Source: Hippopus hippopus (taxonomy: Eukaryota > Mollusca > Bivalvia > Cardiida > Cardiidae). Taken from it: 64,000 nt of DNA. Position 1 is the stretch's first letter, and each line of letters opens with the position of its first letter. The stretch is taken from the NCBI GenBank assembly GCA_946811185.2, contig OX328107.1:23085587-23149586 (forward strand), read 5' to 3'. This document shows, piece by piece, positions 11,067-22,300 of the stretch. Under the pieces are notes generated by a model, which was given only the letters and a program-made list of their open reading frames with translations, made no database searches and was not told the origin of the DNA. A program made the translations under genes and the position numbers.

Positions 11067-11404
11067 GGTACTTTTCTTTCGTTCAAATGTTTCTCCTTTT
11101 TTCTATTGCAATTGTTCTTGATTAATAGTTTGTATTTTGCCACAATTTCAACATGGTCTTCTACACAGTAAAACATTAATAGAACTTTAACACAAGAGAA
11201 AGGATCAAGAAGAAGAGATTTACATGTACAAACCTTCTATCCAAAGACCTCCTGTAGTTGAAAGCTTGTCTTATCACCCGAGTGGTCTGAATTTCAGATT
11301 TCCCCAGTTTTCGAATTCTACAGCTGAGTATAGATTCACAAAGACTTCCACAAGAGATAAAAGATGTGTTTAGTCTATTAACACTCATCCCGCTATATGA
11401 ATTA

Positions 11405-11593
11405 AAATGAAACTTTCAAGCCGATAGTAAAAACCTAAATATAACAATTTCAAAGTTAATTTTTGGGAGTAAAAGTATCTCTTTATTGGACAGTGTAGAT
11501 CTAAGATCAGACTGCACGTTCTGTGCAGTCTGATCTTGATCTTCACCTTCCGCAAAAGGTCTTTGAGTCGCGCTAAACAGTCTAACGGTTAAC
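11405..11593 (-). mobile_element. MITE family A, full copy (inverted)
   Basis: Core at about 11503-11538; flanks tgaaactttcaagccgatag at left and gagtcgcgctaaacag at right. Confidence 0.73.
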
Positions 11594-11599
11594 TCTTAG

Positions 11600-11740
11600 A
11601 GTGCCGAATAATCCAACAGACATTTTGAATCTAGAGATAAGACCCAAATAAATGCATTATCAAGGTCCATTTTGCCTGAATGTCTAGACAAAGTGGATAG
11701 TGTATATATCAAAGATCAGACTGCACGTTTTGTGCGAGGC
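11600..11740. repeat. Family A remnant
   Basis: Decayed flank and one core arm (agatcagactgcacgttttg) near 11717. Confidence 0.45.
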
Positions 11741-11811
11741 TATGACAATACCTGGACCTTTGGTCGGAAACAGGCAATCTAGGAAAATATCTGAGCAGCT
11801 CTCTGAGAAAA

Positions 11812-12005
11812 TGGCGTTTATACCATCTTAGTAACACAGCATACCAAGCAAGTCATCACGTCATAATGATTCCAAGAAATCTTTCTGATCAAGCAGAAAA
11901 TTTACCAAAAGCAAGAGGTTTCGAGGCAGGTCAGCCTGCGCAGTCCGCGCCGGGTCGATACTTTTTGCAGATACATTAAATCCCCTTTCACAGAGCAATG
12001 CTCAG
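11812..12005 (+). mobile_element. MITE family C copy
   Basis: Core GGTCAGCCTGCGCAGTCC with a shortened right arm at 11936-11962; terminus ttcacagagcaatgctcag at right. Confidence 0.72.
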
Positions 12006-12099
12006 TTATGATAGTTCAAATTTCGTTTTTATCATACCATGCACTTTTTTGGGAGGACTTTTCGACACACTTTTTGCACACCTTTCATTCGAAAGATTT

Positions 12100-12368
12100 A
12101 TATTGGAGTTTGATGCCGTTTTAACAGCTAATGTCATATGATGGCGGTCAGTGCGTCTACGCATGAGTTTCATGACTTTCTCACACCAGCACTGATACAA
12201 CTTTCTTTCCAAGTCACTGACTACTTTTCTCACACGCATCTTACATGCATCAAAGGTAAGAGGGGAAAAAACCGCCGGAAAGACAAGTTGCTTCAACCGG
12301 GTATAGATCAACCGCGATCACCAGGTCACGAGTTAGATTCGCTTGACCACTTAGCTACCCTGGCGGAC
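12100..12368 (-). mobile_element. SINE-3 copy (inverted)
   Basis: Complement of the SINE at 59677-59920: shares ctttctcacaccagcactg and ctgactacttttctcacacg. The tRNA-like head is at the right end (cgcttgaccacttagctacc). Confidence 0.65.
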
Positions 12369-12639
12369 TCATTCGAAGGAAACAACACGTATAAACTTCC
12401 GGAGTAGAATGGTACGTTGAGCAAGAACAGATGGAATGTCACATGTACAATGTGTATACGCATCGTAATTAATAGTATATAGAAACCATGTAAATATTTT
12501 ATTACATTATTAATTACTCCTCTATTTAAAACGCCTTTAAAAGTATTTTAGAACCTAGTATTGTGTTACAAATATACATTAGGGAAACAGCTAAAAAGGC
12601 AGATATCAACACTAAACAACAAACTGCTAAAATATGTTA

Positions 12640-12790
12640 AAGGTGACATTCGAGCCAATGGTACTATTTTCGTAGCAAATCTTTCACCACATCGGATAGT
12701 GTAGATTCAAGATCAGATTGCACGTTCTTTACAGTCTGATCTTGGATCTACACTGGCCAAACTGAGTCGCTTTTAGTGCCTAAGGCTGAA
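12640..12790 (-). mobile_element. MITE family A copy
   Basis: Core agatcagattgcacgttctt and its partner at about 12711-12743. Confidence 0.65.
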
Positions 12791-12981
12791 CACGTTTAGT
12801 GCTGAATAACTTAAATGGACAATCTAAATCAGTGCACTATCTCCCCATCTTAGAATACCGGAGGCACTTTGTCAAAATGCCTTGCAAGCCTGCGGAAAAT
12901 TCAGTTCCAAGATCAGACCGCGTGTTCTATGCAGTCTTGTGTTGCTCTTTTTCTGTCCTCAAACGCAACTGTACAGCGATT

Positions 12982-13213
12982 TGGCCTTCAACGCGCGAAA
13001 AGGGACATTCGGACATTTGCGTAAAATGTCGTCCCGGATCAGCCTGCGCAGTCCGCACAGGCTAATCCGAGACGGCACTTTACGACTACATTAGACTTTG
13101 TGCTACAGCAGAACGGAAAGTGTCGTTTCGGATAAGCCTGCGCGGACTGCGCAGGCTGATCCGAGACGACACTTTACGTAAATGTCCGAATGCCCCTTTT
13201 CGCGTGTTACAAG
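12982..13213. mobile_element. MITE family D, full copy
   Basis: Inverted ends (cgcgaaaagggacattcgg / aatgccccttttcgcgtg) enclose two separate hairpins, each built on CAGCCTGCGC, at about 13031-13075 and 13123-13170. Confidence 0.8.
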
Positions 13214-13250
13214 CCATTGAATGCTAAAAGGTTCTCGCTCAGTCAAAAAA

Positions 13251-13520
13251 AATGAGCCACGCTTAGGGAAAAGAGCGTTTATTTGTATCTCCGTGATGCA
13301 ATTATCACAAGCATGTCATCGAATGCTTATGGATCTATGAAATCCATTTTGTCTGACAAACGTCTGAATCATGAGGTAGACTGCCCATTTGAAATGTCGA
13401 AAATTGACCGATAGAAAAACTTTTCGACCGACGGTCAGCCTGCATGGACTGCGTCAGCTGACTTGGGTCGATACTTTTAGCAGATGCATTAAAACACCAT
13501 CCCACAGCACATGGCTCATA
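13251..13520 (+). mobile_element. MITE family C, full copy
   Basis: Ends atgagccacgc / cacatggctcat are inverted; core cagcctgcatggactgcgtc at about 13436-13462 has decayed arms. Confidence 0.73.
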
Positions 13521-14037
13521 TATAGCAGGCAAATACACGTCATTGAGAGGTATTTTTCTATGGTTACCTTACGCTTGTCGTTTAGGTTGTCGTTGTCTGC
13601 GCATGTCATATTCTTCGAAGATGTGTATTTGTAGAATGCCATCTAGCGGGAGATAATGTTTTGGTTGTCCTTCGGCAAATCACTGTAGATCCGTGGACCA
13701 GTATTGGAGAAACTCTGTTAGCACTGTAATAATTATATTTACTTTGACCGTGGTGTAATTGAAACACCACGGAAAGCGGTGATTGCGTGAAATCCACGAC
13801 CAGGATAGCTCCACGATCAGGCAGTTACACTGTACGTACTGACAAAGTGTGGGAAAGTAGCTCCTTCAGTGGCTAGCTTGAATAGATATGTACAGCAGAC
13901 TGTTTAACAGAATAGAAACATAGTTGAAATCAACTTTAAACGCAAAAACAAACATACTATCTGCATAGAAAGAGTGATTACACAGCCAACGGTCTATCGG
14001 TCAATAGGTCAAGTTTACAAGTACACCTATGTTGATT

Positions 14038-14240
14038 AACTTACCCTTTTCCAAACAATCCAGACTATAAACGACCATCGGGAAGTTCTAAAGCTATTGA
14101 AAACATTTTGGGAAAAGGAGAAAATGCTGGTGACCAGCATTTTCTCCGTTTCCCGAAATGTTTTGTAGCAATTCACAGAAAAATCGGATCTTTTGAGCTA
14201 CATTTTATTTTTCATGTGTTTGTATTTTCTTTTTTATGCA
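14038..14240 (+). mobile_element. MITE family B copy
   Basis: Core at about 14098-14164; both arms share a T at a position that is G in the family (catttTggg / rc catttCggg). Confidence 0.72.
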
Positions 14241-14264
14241 GTCTAGAAAACAGCTAACCCTACA

Positions 14265-14390
14265 CAAATTACTCTATTTATAATATCCCTGGAAGCAGGC
14301 AGTTCTTGAAATCATTGTGGGGAAAGGAGCCATTGCAAGTTTCAAGCTGTAGCTCCTTTTCCCATATTAATATGAAATAAACATAAAGGA
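14265..14390. repeat. Family B-like hairpin, diverged
   Basis: GGGGAAAGGAGCCATTGCAAG and a loosely complementary agctccttttccca arm. Confidence 0.45.
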
Positions 14391-14397
14391 ATGAAGG

Positions 14398-14630
14398 TTG
14401 AACCTTTAGTCTTTTTTCAAACGTCAAAATATTAGACTGGTCCAATTTGAAAACAAGTTGCAGACGACAAAGTAAATGAAGTTCAAATGATTGGAATTAT
14501 CTCTAAAACGACATAGTCGGAAATGGAGAAAATGCTTGTAACCAGCATGTTTTTTCCATTTCTAACAATGTTTTTACAAAGATTTTTCCCCGTGGTCGTA
14601 AAAAGTCGGCATTGTTTGGCAAAGGGTTAA
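14398..14630 (-). mobile_element. MITE family B copy (inverted)
   Basis: Left flank ttgaaaacaagttgcagacg, core ggagaaaatgcttgtaacc at about 14515-14570, right end ttggcaaagggttaa. Confidence 0.7.
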
Positions 14631-14659
14631 ACTTCTAAATTCATTGAATGAATATTTAA

Positions 14660-14815
14660 AAACCGTTAGAAAAAAAATCGAGCTTCTTTCGAACGAGAAA
14701 AGATATATATCACCGTATAGGACAGTTTAGATTCAAGATGTAAAATCTGTGCAATCTTATCTTGATCTACACTGTCAGCTAAAGCACAATGGGTGGCGGT
14801 TAGCAGCTTAAGGGT
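14660..14815 (-). mobile_element. MITE family A copy
   Basis: Hairpin core reduced (gattcaagatgtaaaatctg...cttatcttgatctacactg); right flank gggtggcggttagcagctta. Confidence 0.55.
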
Positions 14816-14981
14816 TAAAATATATCGACCAATTCAACCAGAGTAGGTAGTGCATAACTTGTTCATACTATATAGTAGAGATCATTTGGTTTCGAGACTA
14901 CGGAGTAAGAATTACTGATCTAGATAGGTACTGTAGCTATATTGTTATTGTACATGTTTGTTTTCATTGTTTTTAAATTTC

Positions 14982-15105
14982 ATGTCTGTCTGTCTGTCTG
15001 TCTTGTCTGTCTGTGTGTCGCCATGACTGTCTAGCGTTAGTACGTTTCTATGTACGTATGTAGCTCACTCTCTCTCTCTCTTGCTCGCTCTCTCCTCTGT
15101 CTGAC

Positions 15106-15152
<47 letters not shown>

Positions 15153-15175
15153 TTCTCTCTCTCTCTCTTTCCTGA
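14982..15175. repeat. (GTCT)n / (TC)n microsatellites
   Basis: Two blocks of GTCT repeats (about 14984-15018 and 15098-15134) joined by TC-rich sequence up to 15170. Confidence 0.95.
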
Positions 15176-16044
15176 CAGTAATGTGTGTTCATTGTCAGAA
15201 GTATTGTTGAAAAGCAGTCTGTAGATAGCAACCACCACCCTTTTTCTGAAAGGAGTCTAATCTGTAAAAACTATACATTTTCTGAAAGATCTCATCAATA
15301 CAAATCAGGAAATATATAGTTTATATAGGTTGTACTATTTCTTTACGTCAAAAATACCTTGACAAAAGGCAAAAAATCATGTTTCTGAAAACACAAATTT
15401 TAATTTTTCAGCAAAAAATGACCTCACTCTGTAACTATAAGAGTCTGCTTGATATGCAGTTAATGAAGTGTCCACATGGTGGGCAGAACATCAATGGCTA
15501 ATTATATACTCTACCATAGCTGTTAGGTGATTTTATTGTGTCTTTTTCTGATGTTATATCTGTCGGACTGAACCCCATTTTGATATTGAAAAAGAGAAAA
15601 AGCACACTTTCTACAATATGTAAGGTTTTTGAGCTTAGTTAAAGTCATCTAGATGACATGTAATAGCTTGTAAATGATAAAATGATCTCCCATTCAGTTT
15701 TGAAAGGTTTATGCACCCAAAAAACACTGTATATGTTATATAAAGGAAATAACGTTACCCCACCCACCCATTTTACAATGGGGAAAATATAGGTTAATGC
15801 TATAGGAAAAATAGACTCATTTGAAAATGTATGAACCACAGATATGATTTAAAACATGACACTTATTTCTTGTCTATGTTTTCTCCTTTCTATTTCAGTA
15901 CAGTGCATCCAAGATTATATATAACCAGTCTTGAGAGAAGGATTTATTGAATTAGAAAATGGAATTTTTGTAACATTGATTGGAATTCTGTCAATTTGGG
16001 AAGAGACATACACCTATTAATTTCAAGTGATAGTAGCTTTTTTT
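15176..16044. other. Intergenic stretch without recognised feature
   Basis: AT-rich sequence between tetraspanin and APIP. I see no exon with splice borders, no hairpin MITE and no similarity to the other repeats. Confidence 0.5.
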
Positions 16045-16205
16045 CAACCCTTTATCAGACAATCAGGATTTTCCACAACCCTAAAAAAAGGGTAGTAACC
16101 AGTATTTTCTGCTTTTCCCACAATGTTTTCTACTCTATCATAGACAAATTCTATCATTTGAACCACATATAATTTGTAATCTGCAGATGCTTCCATTGTT
16201 TCAGT
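16045..16205 (+). mobile_element. MITE family B copy
   Basis: Core left arm largely lost; right arm ttttcccacaatgttttcta and the flank to tgcagatgcttccattg remain. Confidence 0.55.
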
Positions 16206-17290
16206 TGCTTACATATGAAATGATAAGCTATGCAGGAGGTTCTGACAAAATGTGTAGCCTCTGATCAGAGTGCCTATGAACATGCTGATTGAGACTTACT
16301 CACTTAGTCTGCAAATACAAAGTTGTACATTTTCAAATGCATACTTATGCATATTTACTTAGTAAAGTACCATAATTATAAATGTGCGGTTCTGTTAAAA
16401 TGGGGGAAATGTTTGGAGATTTGACTTACTAAAGTTACTTGAATAAGGTGATATGGTTGCCAATAATTAAATAAGTAATAACATAATATTCCAGTTGATA
16501 TTACAATATTACTAATTAATGCAAAGAAACCGATATATCTGACACAAGGTTTTGTGTGAGAACTCAAAATTATGAATAAGAAAACAATCATGCTGCGCAG
16601 TACTCATACGTTAGAGGAATACAAAACATGTAGATCCTGGTTACGAAACAGTATGTTGAATTTTGAGTACGAATCCCTGCTATAAAACGAACGCAATTTT
16701 AAGAATTTGATTCGTAAATCTAACCAAAATTTACTATGTACATATTCAATTAGTTGTAATTTATCAAACTGGACCGTTATATGAACATCTTGGGTGGAAA
16801 TAGTGGTTTAATTTTGCCACAGAGCCTGTCGTCAAGGGTTATTTTGTAACTCTGTTTATCTTCCGGTGTCGATTTATCTCCCCTACCATGAAATATACCG
16901 AGTCAGAAAAATGCTTAAAAGCAATTATCCACGCGCGATTTTTGTATTTTAAATCACATTTTTGGTATAAATGGATTATCGAACTACAAAAAATACCAGT
17001 TTAATTAGTGAAATCGCCTTTTTTCCAAAAAATATCGGTCAGTGAAATTTTCTCATGGTTCCCGTTTGGGGTTCTCAAATCGTCACGCGCGAGAGGCAAG
17101 CCATTTCGCAAACTCCTATCTTTAGACTTTCGCTTCCAATGACATACGACGTCAGGAAAAGCAGTAGTTTTCCATAATTGGCGCGTATCTATTTGACCCT
17201 TAGTGAGGTCATATTTCCGGAAAAAAAATTAAATTATCTCCCCTGATCTGCGCAGGCGTGGTGGCTGCTACTGTAGAACTAAAATCATTC
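16206..17290. other. Intergenic stretch without recognised feature
   Basis: About 1.1 kb with no supported exon. The part near 16850-17250 is less AT-rich than its surroundings but shows no recognised gene or repeat. Confidence 0.45.
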
Positions 17291-17296
17291 CTGTCT

Positions 17297-17300
<4 letters not shown>

Positions 17301-17356
<56 letters not shown>
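17301..17356. repeat. (TC)n(TTTC)n microsatellite
   Basis: CT dinucleotide run followed by TTTC tetranucleotides. Confidence 0.95.
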
Positions 17357-17498
17357 GACAGCAGTGTGGTATTGTTGAAAGCAGTGAAAAAGCAGTCTGT
17401 GAAACTGAAAACCTGCCTGTCAATATTTTATGGCTGAACCGTTATCGCTATGCTGAAAATTAACGGATTGAAATTTTGTTAGTGTGTACATATATATA

Positions 17499-19028
17499 CT
17501 GAACCAAAAAAGAAACTTCCCCTGTGTTTAAGTGCAGATATACACAAATATGAAAATCAGGATTAAACTAGATTTATATGCATTGAAAGAGTATTTTATT
17601 GCGACTTTGTGTGAAAAAAATTATTGCTGAGGGTTTATCCAAAAGTAGTGAAATGGTAGTTAAAATGCGGAAGGGGTCGCTCACCAAAATCACAAATTAA
17701 TACCGGGTATGACCACCTTCAGCATGAAGGACTGCCTGGCATCGTTGGCACATAGAACGGATAAGTGTATCGATTGCGGCTTGTGGAATGTTGTTCCATT
17801 CCTGAATTAAGGCTTGTCATAGCTGAATGACGTTTGACGGTGGAATAGGGCGACGTCTAACACGCTGGTCCAAATTATCCCAAAGGTGTTCAATGGGATT
17901 CAGATCAGGGTTTTTGGCAGGCCAGTCATTAATAAATGCAATGTTATTCGCCCTGAGGAAATTCACATTGTCCCTAGCTGTTTGGCTTGTGGCATTATCG
18001 TGCTGAAAAAGAGTGATATTGGCATTATTTTGAAACAGTGGGATAACGTGCCTCGCAAGAATTTCATCTCGGTAGCGTTGGGCATTCAAATTCCCTTCGA
18101 TAACGAGGAGATTAGTGCGAAAGCCATGTACAATGCCCGCTCAGACCAAGACAGAACCCCCACCCCCAAAACGATCTCGTTCAAGTACGCAACAGTCGGC
18201 ATAACGTTCATTTCTCCTACGGTATACTCGAACCCTGCCATCACCTCGATGAATGGAAACCTCGACTCGTCAGAGAAAAGAACGCTATTCCATTGTTGTC
18301 TAAGCCAGCGTTGGTGTGTACGTGCCCAATTAACACGATTTACGCGGTGACGTCGCGTCAAAACACAACCAACGTATGGACGACGTGCACGTAGCCCACC
18401 CTCGCGCAAGCGATTGCGCACAGTTTGGGCAGATATACGGTTGTTATGTGTACCAGGGGTGTTAGCAGCAGTGGCTGTGGCAGTTTGGAAGCGATTGCGC
18501 AGGTGGGTGTTCCGAATATAGCGGTCTTGTCCGCGCGTCGTAACGCGAGGACGTCCACTACGTGGTCGATCTTCCGTACGCCCTGTTACTTGAAAACGTT
18601 GCCTAAGGTGTCGAATAGCACGAGTAGAACATCCAATATTCATAGCAACAGCATTCATCGTCATACCAGCATTAAGCATGCCAGTAGCACGTTCGCGTAA
18701 ATTTTGCGGAATTCTAGGCATATCAAAAATAAAGAAAACTAAAAAGAATTTAATTTTTTTCAACGTCTTTTTCTTATTGACATGAAAGTCTATAAAATTA
18801 GACTGAAAGGTTTCAAAAAATATACACGAATTATACTGGTCCGTGCATGCACGTGAAAATCGCTTTCAGCGGGTTTCTTCTGCAAAATGCTTTCAATCGA
18901 GTTAAAATTTGTTTTATCGGACACATAATCGTTCGCCCGAATATATGTAGGTCATCTGATATTTTGATTTTTTTTTAATAACATTGCATTTGCACTTAAA
19001 CACAGGGGAAGTTTCTTTTTTGGTTCAG
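17499..19028 (-). mobile_element. Tc1-like DNA transposon, degenerate
   Basis: Terminal inverted repeats begin CTGAACCAAAAAAGAAACTT on both ends and extend about 38 bases. TA dinucleotides flank both sides, although the flanks are TATATA runs, so the exact duplication is unclear. The 1530-base element carries one broken transposase gene on the - strand. Confidence 0.92.
17697..18721 (-). pseudogene. Tc1-family transposase, inactivated
   Basis: Starts at 18721 (MPRIPQNLRERATGMLNAGM), a helix-turn-helix paired-like DNA-binding domain. The catalytic domain follows: FSDESRF, QHDNAT and DLNPIEHLWD give a D...D35E-type triad by my count between the second and third acids. It is broken by a frameshift just after SDESRF (near 18253), an in-frame TGA where the family has a tryptophan codon (near 18141), and a TGA at about 17820 where CGA is expected. 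The last residues before the stop at 17697 are GGHTRY, a typical Tc1 end. No functional product is expected. Confidence 0.92.
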
Positions 19029-19189
19029 TATATATCTATGGTATAAACTGCCTTCAATGTTAATGCTATATCGCCTGTACAAATGTTGAAATGTATGCTA
19101 TTAATATTCATTCGTGTACAAACTGCGTTGATAATAATGAACTATGTAATAGTACAAACCCCTTTCCAATCTTTTTCTTAATTTCCCCA

Positions 19190-19305
19190 TCTGTCTGTCT
19201 GTCTGTCTGTCGGTCTGTCTGTCGGTCGGTCGGTCTATCGGTCTGTCTGTTCAAACCAAGGTATTTTGTCTCCCTGTCTCTCTCTCTGTCTCACACACAC
19301 ACAAC
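19190..19305. repeat. (GTCT)n / CA microsatellite
   Basis: GTCT and GTCG tetranucleotides, then TC and CA runs, ending 35 bases before the first possible APIP exon. Confidence 0.95.
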
Positions 19306-19358
19306 AAATATCACTACTTAGATCACACGTCTCTTTTCAGAAAAAAGCACTCTTAAGC

Positions 19359-19379
19359 ATGGACTACGAAAATGAGGAA
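19359..19379 (+). CDS. APIP: APIP first coding exon, version 1
   Basis: Exon 19341-19379 with acceptor cttttcag and donor GAA|GTGAGT. The ATG has A at -3 and G at +4 and encodes MDYENEE, phase 0 into exon 2. Vertebrate APIP also has acidic residues directly before the HP motif, which favours this version. The acceptor implies a non-coding exon upstream. Confidence 0.6.
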
Positions 19380-22300
19380 GTGAGTAGAAATACAATTATT
19401 GACACTTTAAAATATTAGGCGTTAGTAACTGTCCACAGAAAAAAAGTCAACCCTTATGCTGCTAAGAGCGACTCACCTCTTGCGGGCAGTGTAGATCAAG
19501 ATCAGACTGCATAGAACGTGCAGTCTGATCTTGGATCTACGCTGTCCGATACGGAGATATCTCTCTCAAAAAAAATCTTTGAAATAGCAAACTTTGGGTT
19601 TTTAGTGTCGGCTTTAAAGTTTCATTTCACTTACTTAGCAGGATAAGGCATAAACTATGAGTGAAGCAGAGATAGCTTGTAGCAAACAATATTTTCTTTT
19701 CCCACAATTTATTAAAATTGTTGTTCTTTTCCAGTGGACACGTTGAAGGGGGTATTTTGCTTGTTACAGGCAATTTCGACTGTTCCCACATCATTTTCTT
19801 TCATGTGTCAGAAAGAGTCAGCTTATTTATACCAATTTCGAATACTTCGTCTTTAGGAGTTTCTACTTGGAACAACCTACAGTTAATTGTTTGGAAAGGA
19901 GTTAATACTGATTTGTGCATACCTTCAGGTCAAAATCTCTGTTTGATAGAATTCCGTGATGGCGTGCCTTAATAATCCAGTATTATGACTAGTTTGAGAA
20001 TTATAAATAGAATTTCGATCTATCCAAAAACGTGGCCTCAATGAGCGTGATTCTTTATTCAAACATACATGTGAGCCGTGCTCTGTGAAAAGGGGGCTTA
20101 ATGCATCTGCGAAAAGTATCGACCCAGGTCAGCCTGCGCAGTCCGCGCAGGCTGACTTGGGCCGATACTTTTCGCTATTGGTCAATTTTCTGTATGTCCA
20201 AGGACCCAGTCTACCTCATGATTAAGTCGGTCGTTAAAAATGGTGGCTATTATGAATCTATAAGTATGTGATGGCTTACTTGGTACCATGGATCCTGGAG
20301 ATGCATTAAGCCCCCTTTTCACAGAGCATGGCTCATGTATTTATTAAGTAGATAGACGATCTTTGAAAATCTCTTTGTATAAAAAGGTCAGAGCCATGCT
20401 CTGTGAAAAGAGGGTTAAATGCATTTTCAAAAATTATCGACCAGGTCAGCCTGCGCAATCAGCTAGGCTGACCTGGGTCGAAGCTTTTTTGTAATTTGTC
20501 AAATTTCTGCAATTCAAAGGACCAGTCTGCCTCATAGTTTATACGGTTTTTAGATAAAATGGATTGTATGGATTCATAATTATATGGCCTGCAACACGTG
20601 AAAAGGCACTTTCCGTTTTTATGTAATTTTCTGTTTCACGCAAGTCTACTGTAGCACAAAATCTAATGTAGTCGTAAAGTGCCGTCTCGGATTAGCCTGC
20701 GCGGACTGGGCAGGCTGATCCGAGACGACACTTTACGCAAATGTCCGAATGCCCCTTTTCGCGTGTTGCAAGCCATATGATGACGTGTGTGGTATAGTAT
20801 ATCACGAACATGAATTAAACCCTCTTTTTGTCTGAGCCTGGCTCAGGTCACAATTAATTCGAAGTTATAGCCATAAGTCTTTTAGTTTACCTCATTTAGA
20901 TTTCTCCTTCGAATCCTGATTGGTACAAAAAAAAAAACTGGCCCTTCATTGGCAAGGTTAATTCAGAACCAGAGCAATCATTTTGTTCTATATCTCTCAT
21001 ATCTCTCAGAAACCATGGCAGCTGTTATGGTAAGTTGTTTTCTCAATCCGAAGCCATGGCCTTGATTGAGAGTGCCTTTACACCACAAATTTTATTATGA
21101 CTAAAATTAAGAGAAGATGGAGTTACATATCTTATTTCCATCACAAAATGTTATACGGAATACAGACCTTCAGTGGGTATATACATCAGTATCTTCAAAT
21201 CACGACCCATTTGTGCTATTTGCCAGTGGAGCGATACAGTGCCGTTGTGACCCTCTTATTACAATAAATTACGTTTTACACTAATTGCAATTTGAATTAC
21301 GCTTCAATAAACTATTTTTAGGATCACCCGAGAGTCGTTATACCTGATCTCTGTCGGAAGTTCTACAACCTGGGATGGATGACTGGAACGGGAGGAGCGC
21401 TTAGTGTGAGAGTCGGGTCGGTCATGCTAATAATATTATGAGACACAATTTGTGAAAAGGGAGCTTAATGTTTCTAGCAAAAAGTATCGACCCAGGACAG
21501 CCTGCGCTGTCCACGCAGGTTGATCTTTGTCGAAACTGTTTTGCTTTTTTTAAATTTTATGCATGTCCAAGAACCATGCAACCTCAGGATGCAGTCAGTT
21601 GTTTGAAAAAAAAAGGGATTTTATGGATCCATACTGAACTTACTTAGTATAAAGCATCAGGCAGATACACTGAACCCCCTTTTTCAGAGCTCTGTTAACC
21701 CTTTACCACACGACAAATTTTAGACCTGTCCGAATTGAAAGCATTTGCAGATGACAGTTTCATTGTGGCTCATATGAAATGATTTTTTTTTTTTTTTTTT
21801 TTTTTTGATAGGGTAGAAAACATTGTGGGAAAAGGAGAAAATGCTGGTAACCAGCATTTTCTCCTTTTCCCACAATGTTTTCAAAAGCCTTCTCTATCAG
21901 GGGTGTTTAAAGTCGTCATTGTGTGGTAAAGAGTTAAAACACTCATTTTTTTACACAATTATTACTTTAACATTTGAACAATCATCCCAAGCTTTAACGA
22001 CCCTGATAAAGAAGGCTTTTAAAATCATTTCATACAAAGTTTTCTATCCCGTCAAAGATAAATGCAATCATTTTAGACACATGTATTTTGTCTGCAAATC
22101 CCTGCAATTTGGACGAGTCTAAATTTTTGCCGTTTGGTAGAGTTAACTCTTTACCAAACAACACCGTTTTGGACTTGTCCAAATCCAAAGCATTTGCAGA
22201 CGACGAATTAAATGTACCTCAAGTAGGAGATACTGTCTTTCTTTGAAAGGATAGAAAATATTGTAGGAAAAGGAGAAAATGCTGGTTACCAGCATTTTCT

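Noticed and set aside
15037..15231. Open frames made of RERERE, SLSLSL or DRQTDRQT-type repeats (also near 19091, 28364, 47013)
   Set aside because: Translations of dinucleotide and tetranucleotide microsatellites.
17886..18350. Open frame of 154 codons on the + strand
   Set aside because: Shadow of the Tc1 transposase pseudogene on the other strand.
21823..22122. Repeated small peptides reading like [13 protein letters not shown] at many places
   Set aside because: They are translations of the MITE B hairpin core, not a gene family; frames begin and end at random.
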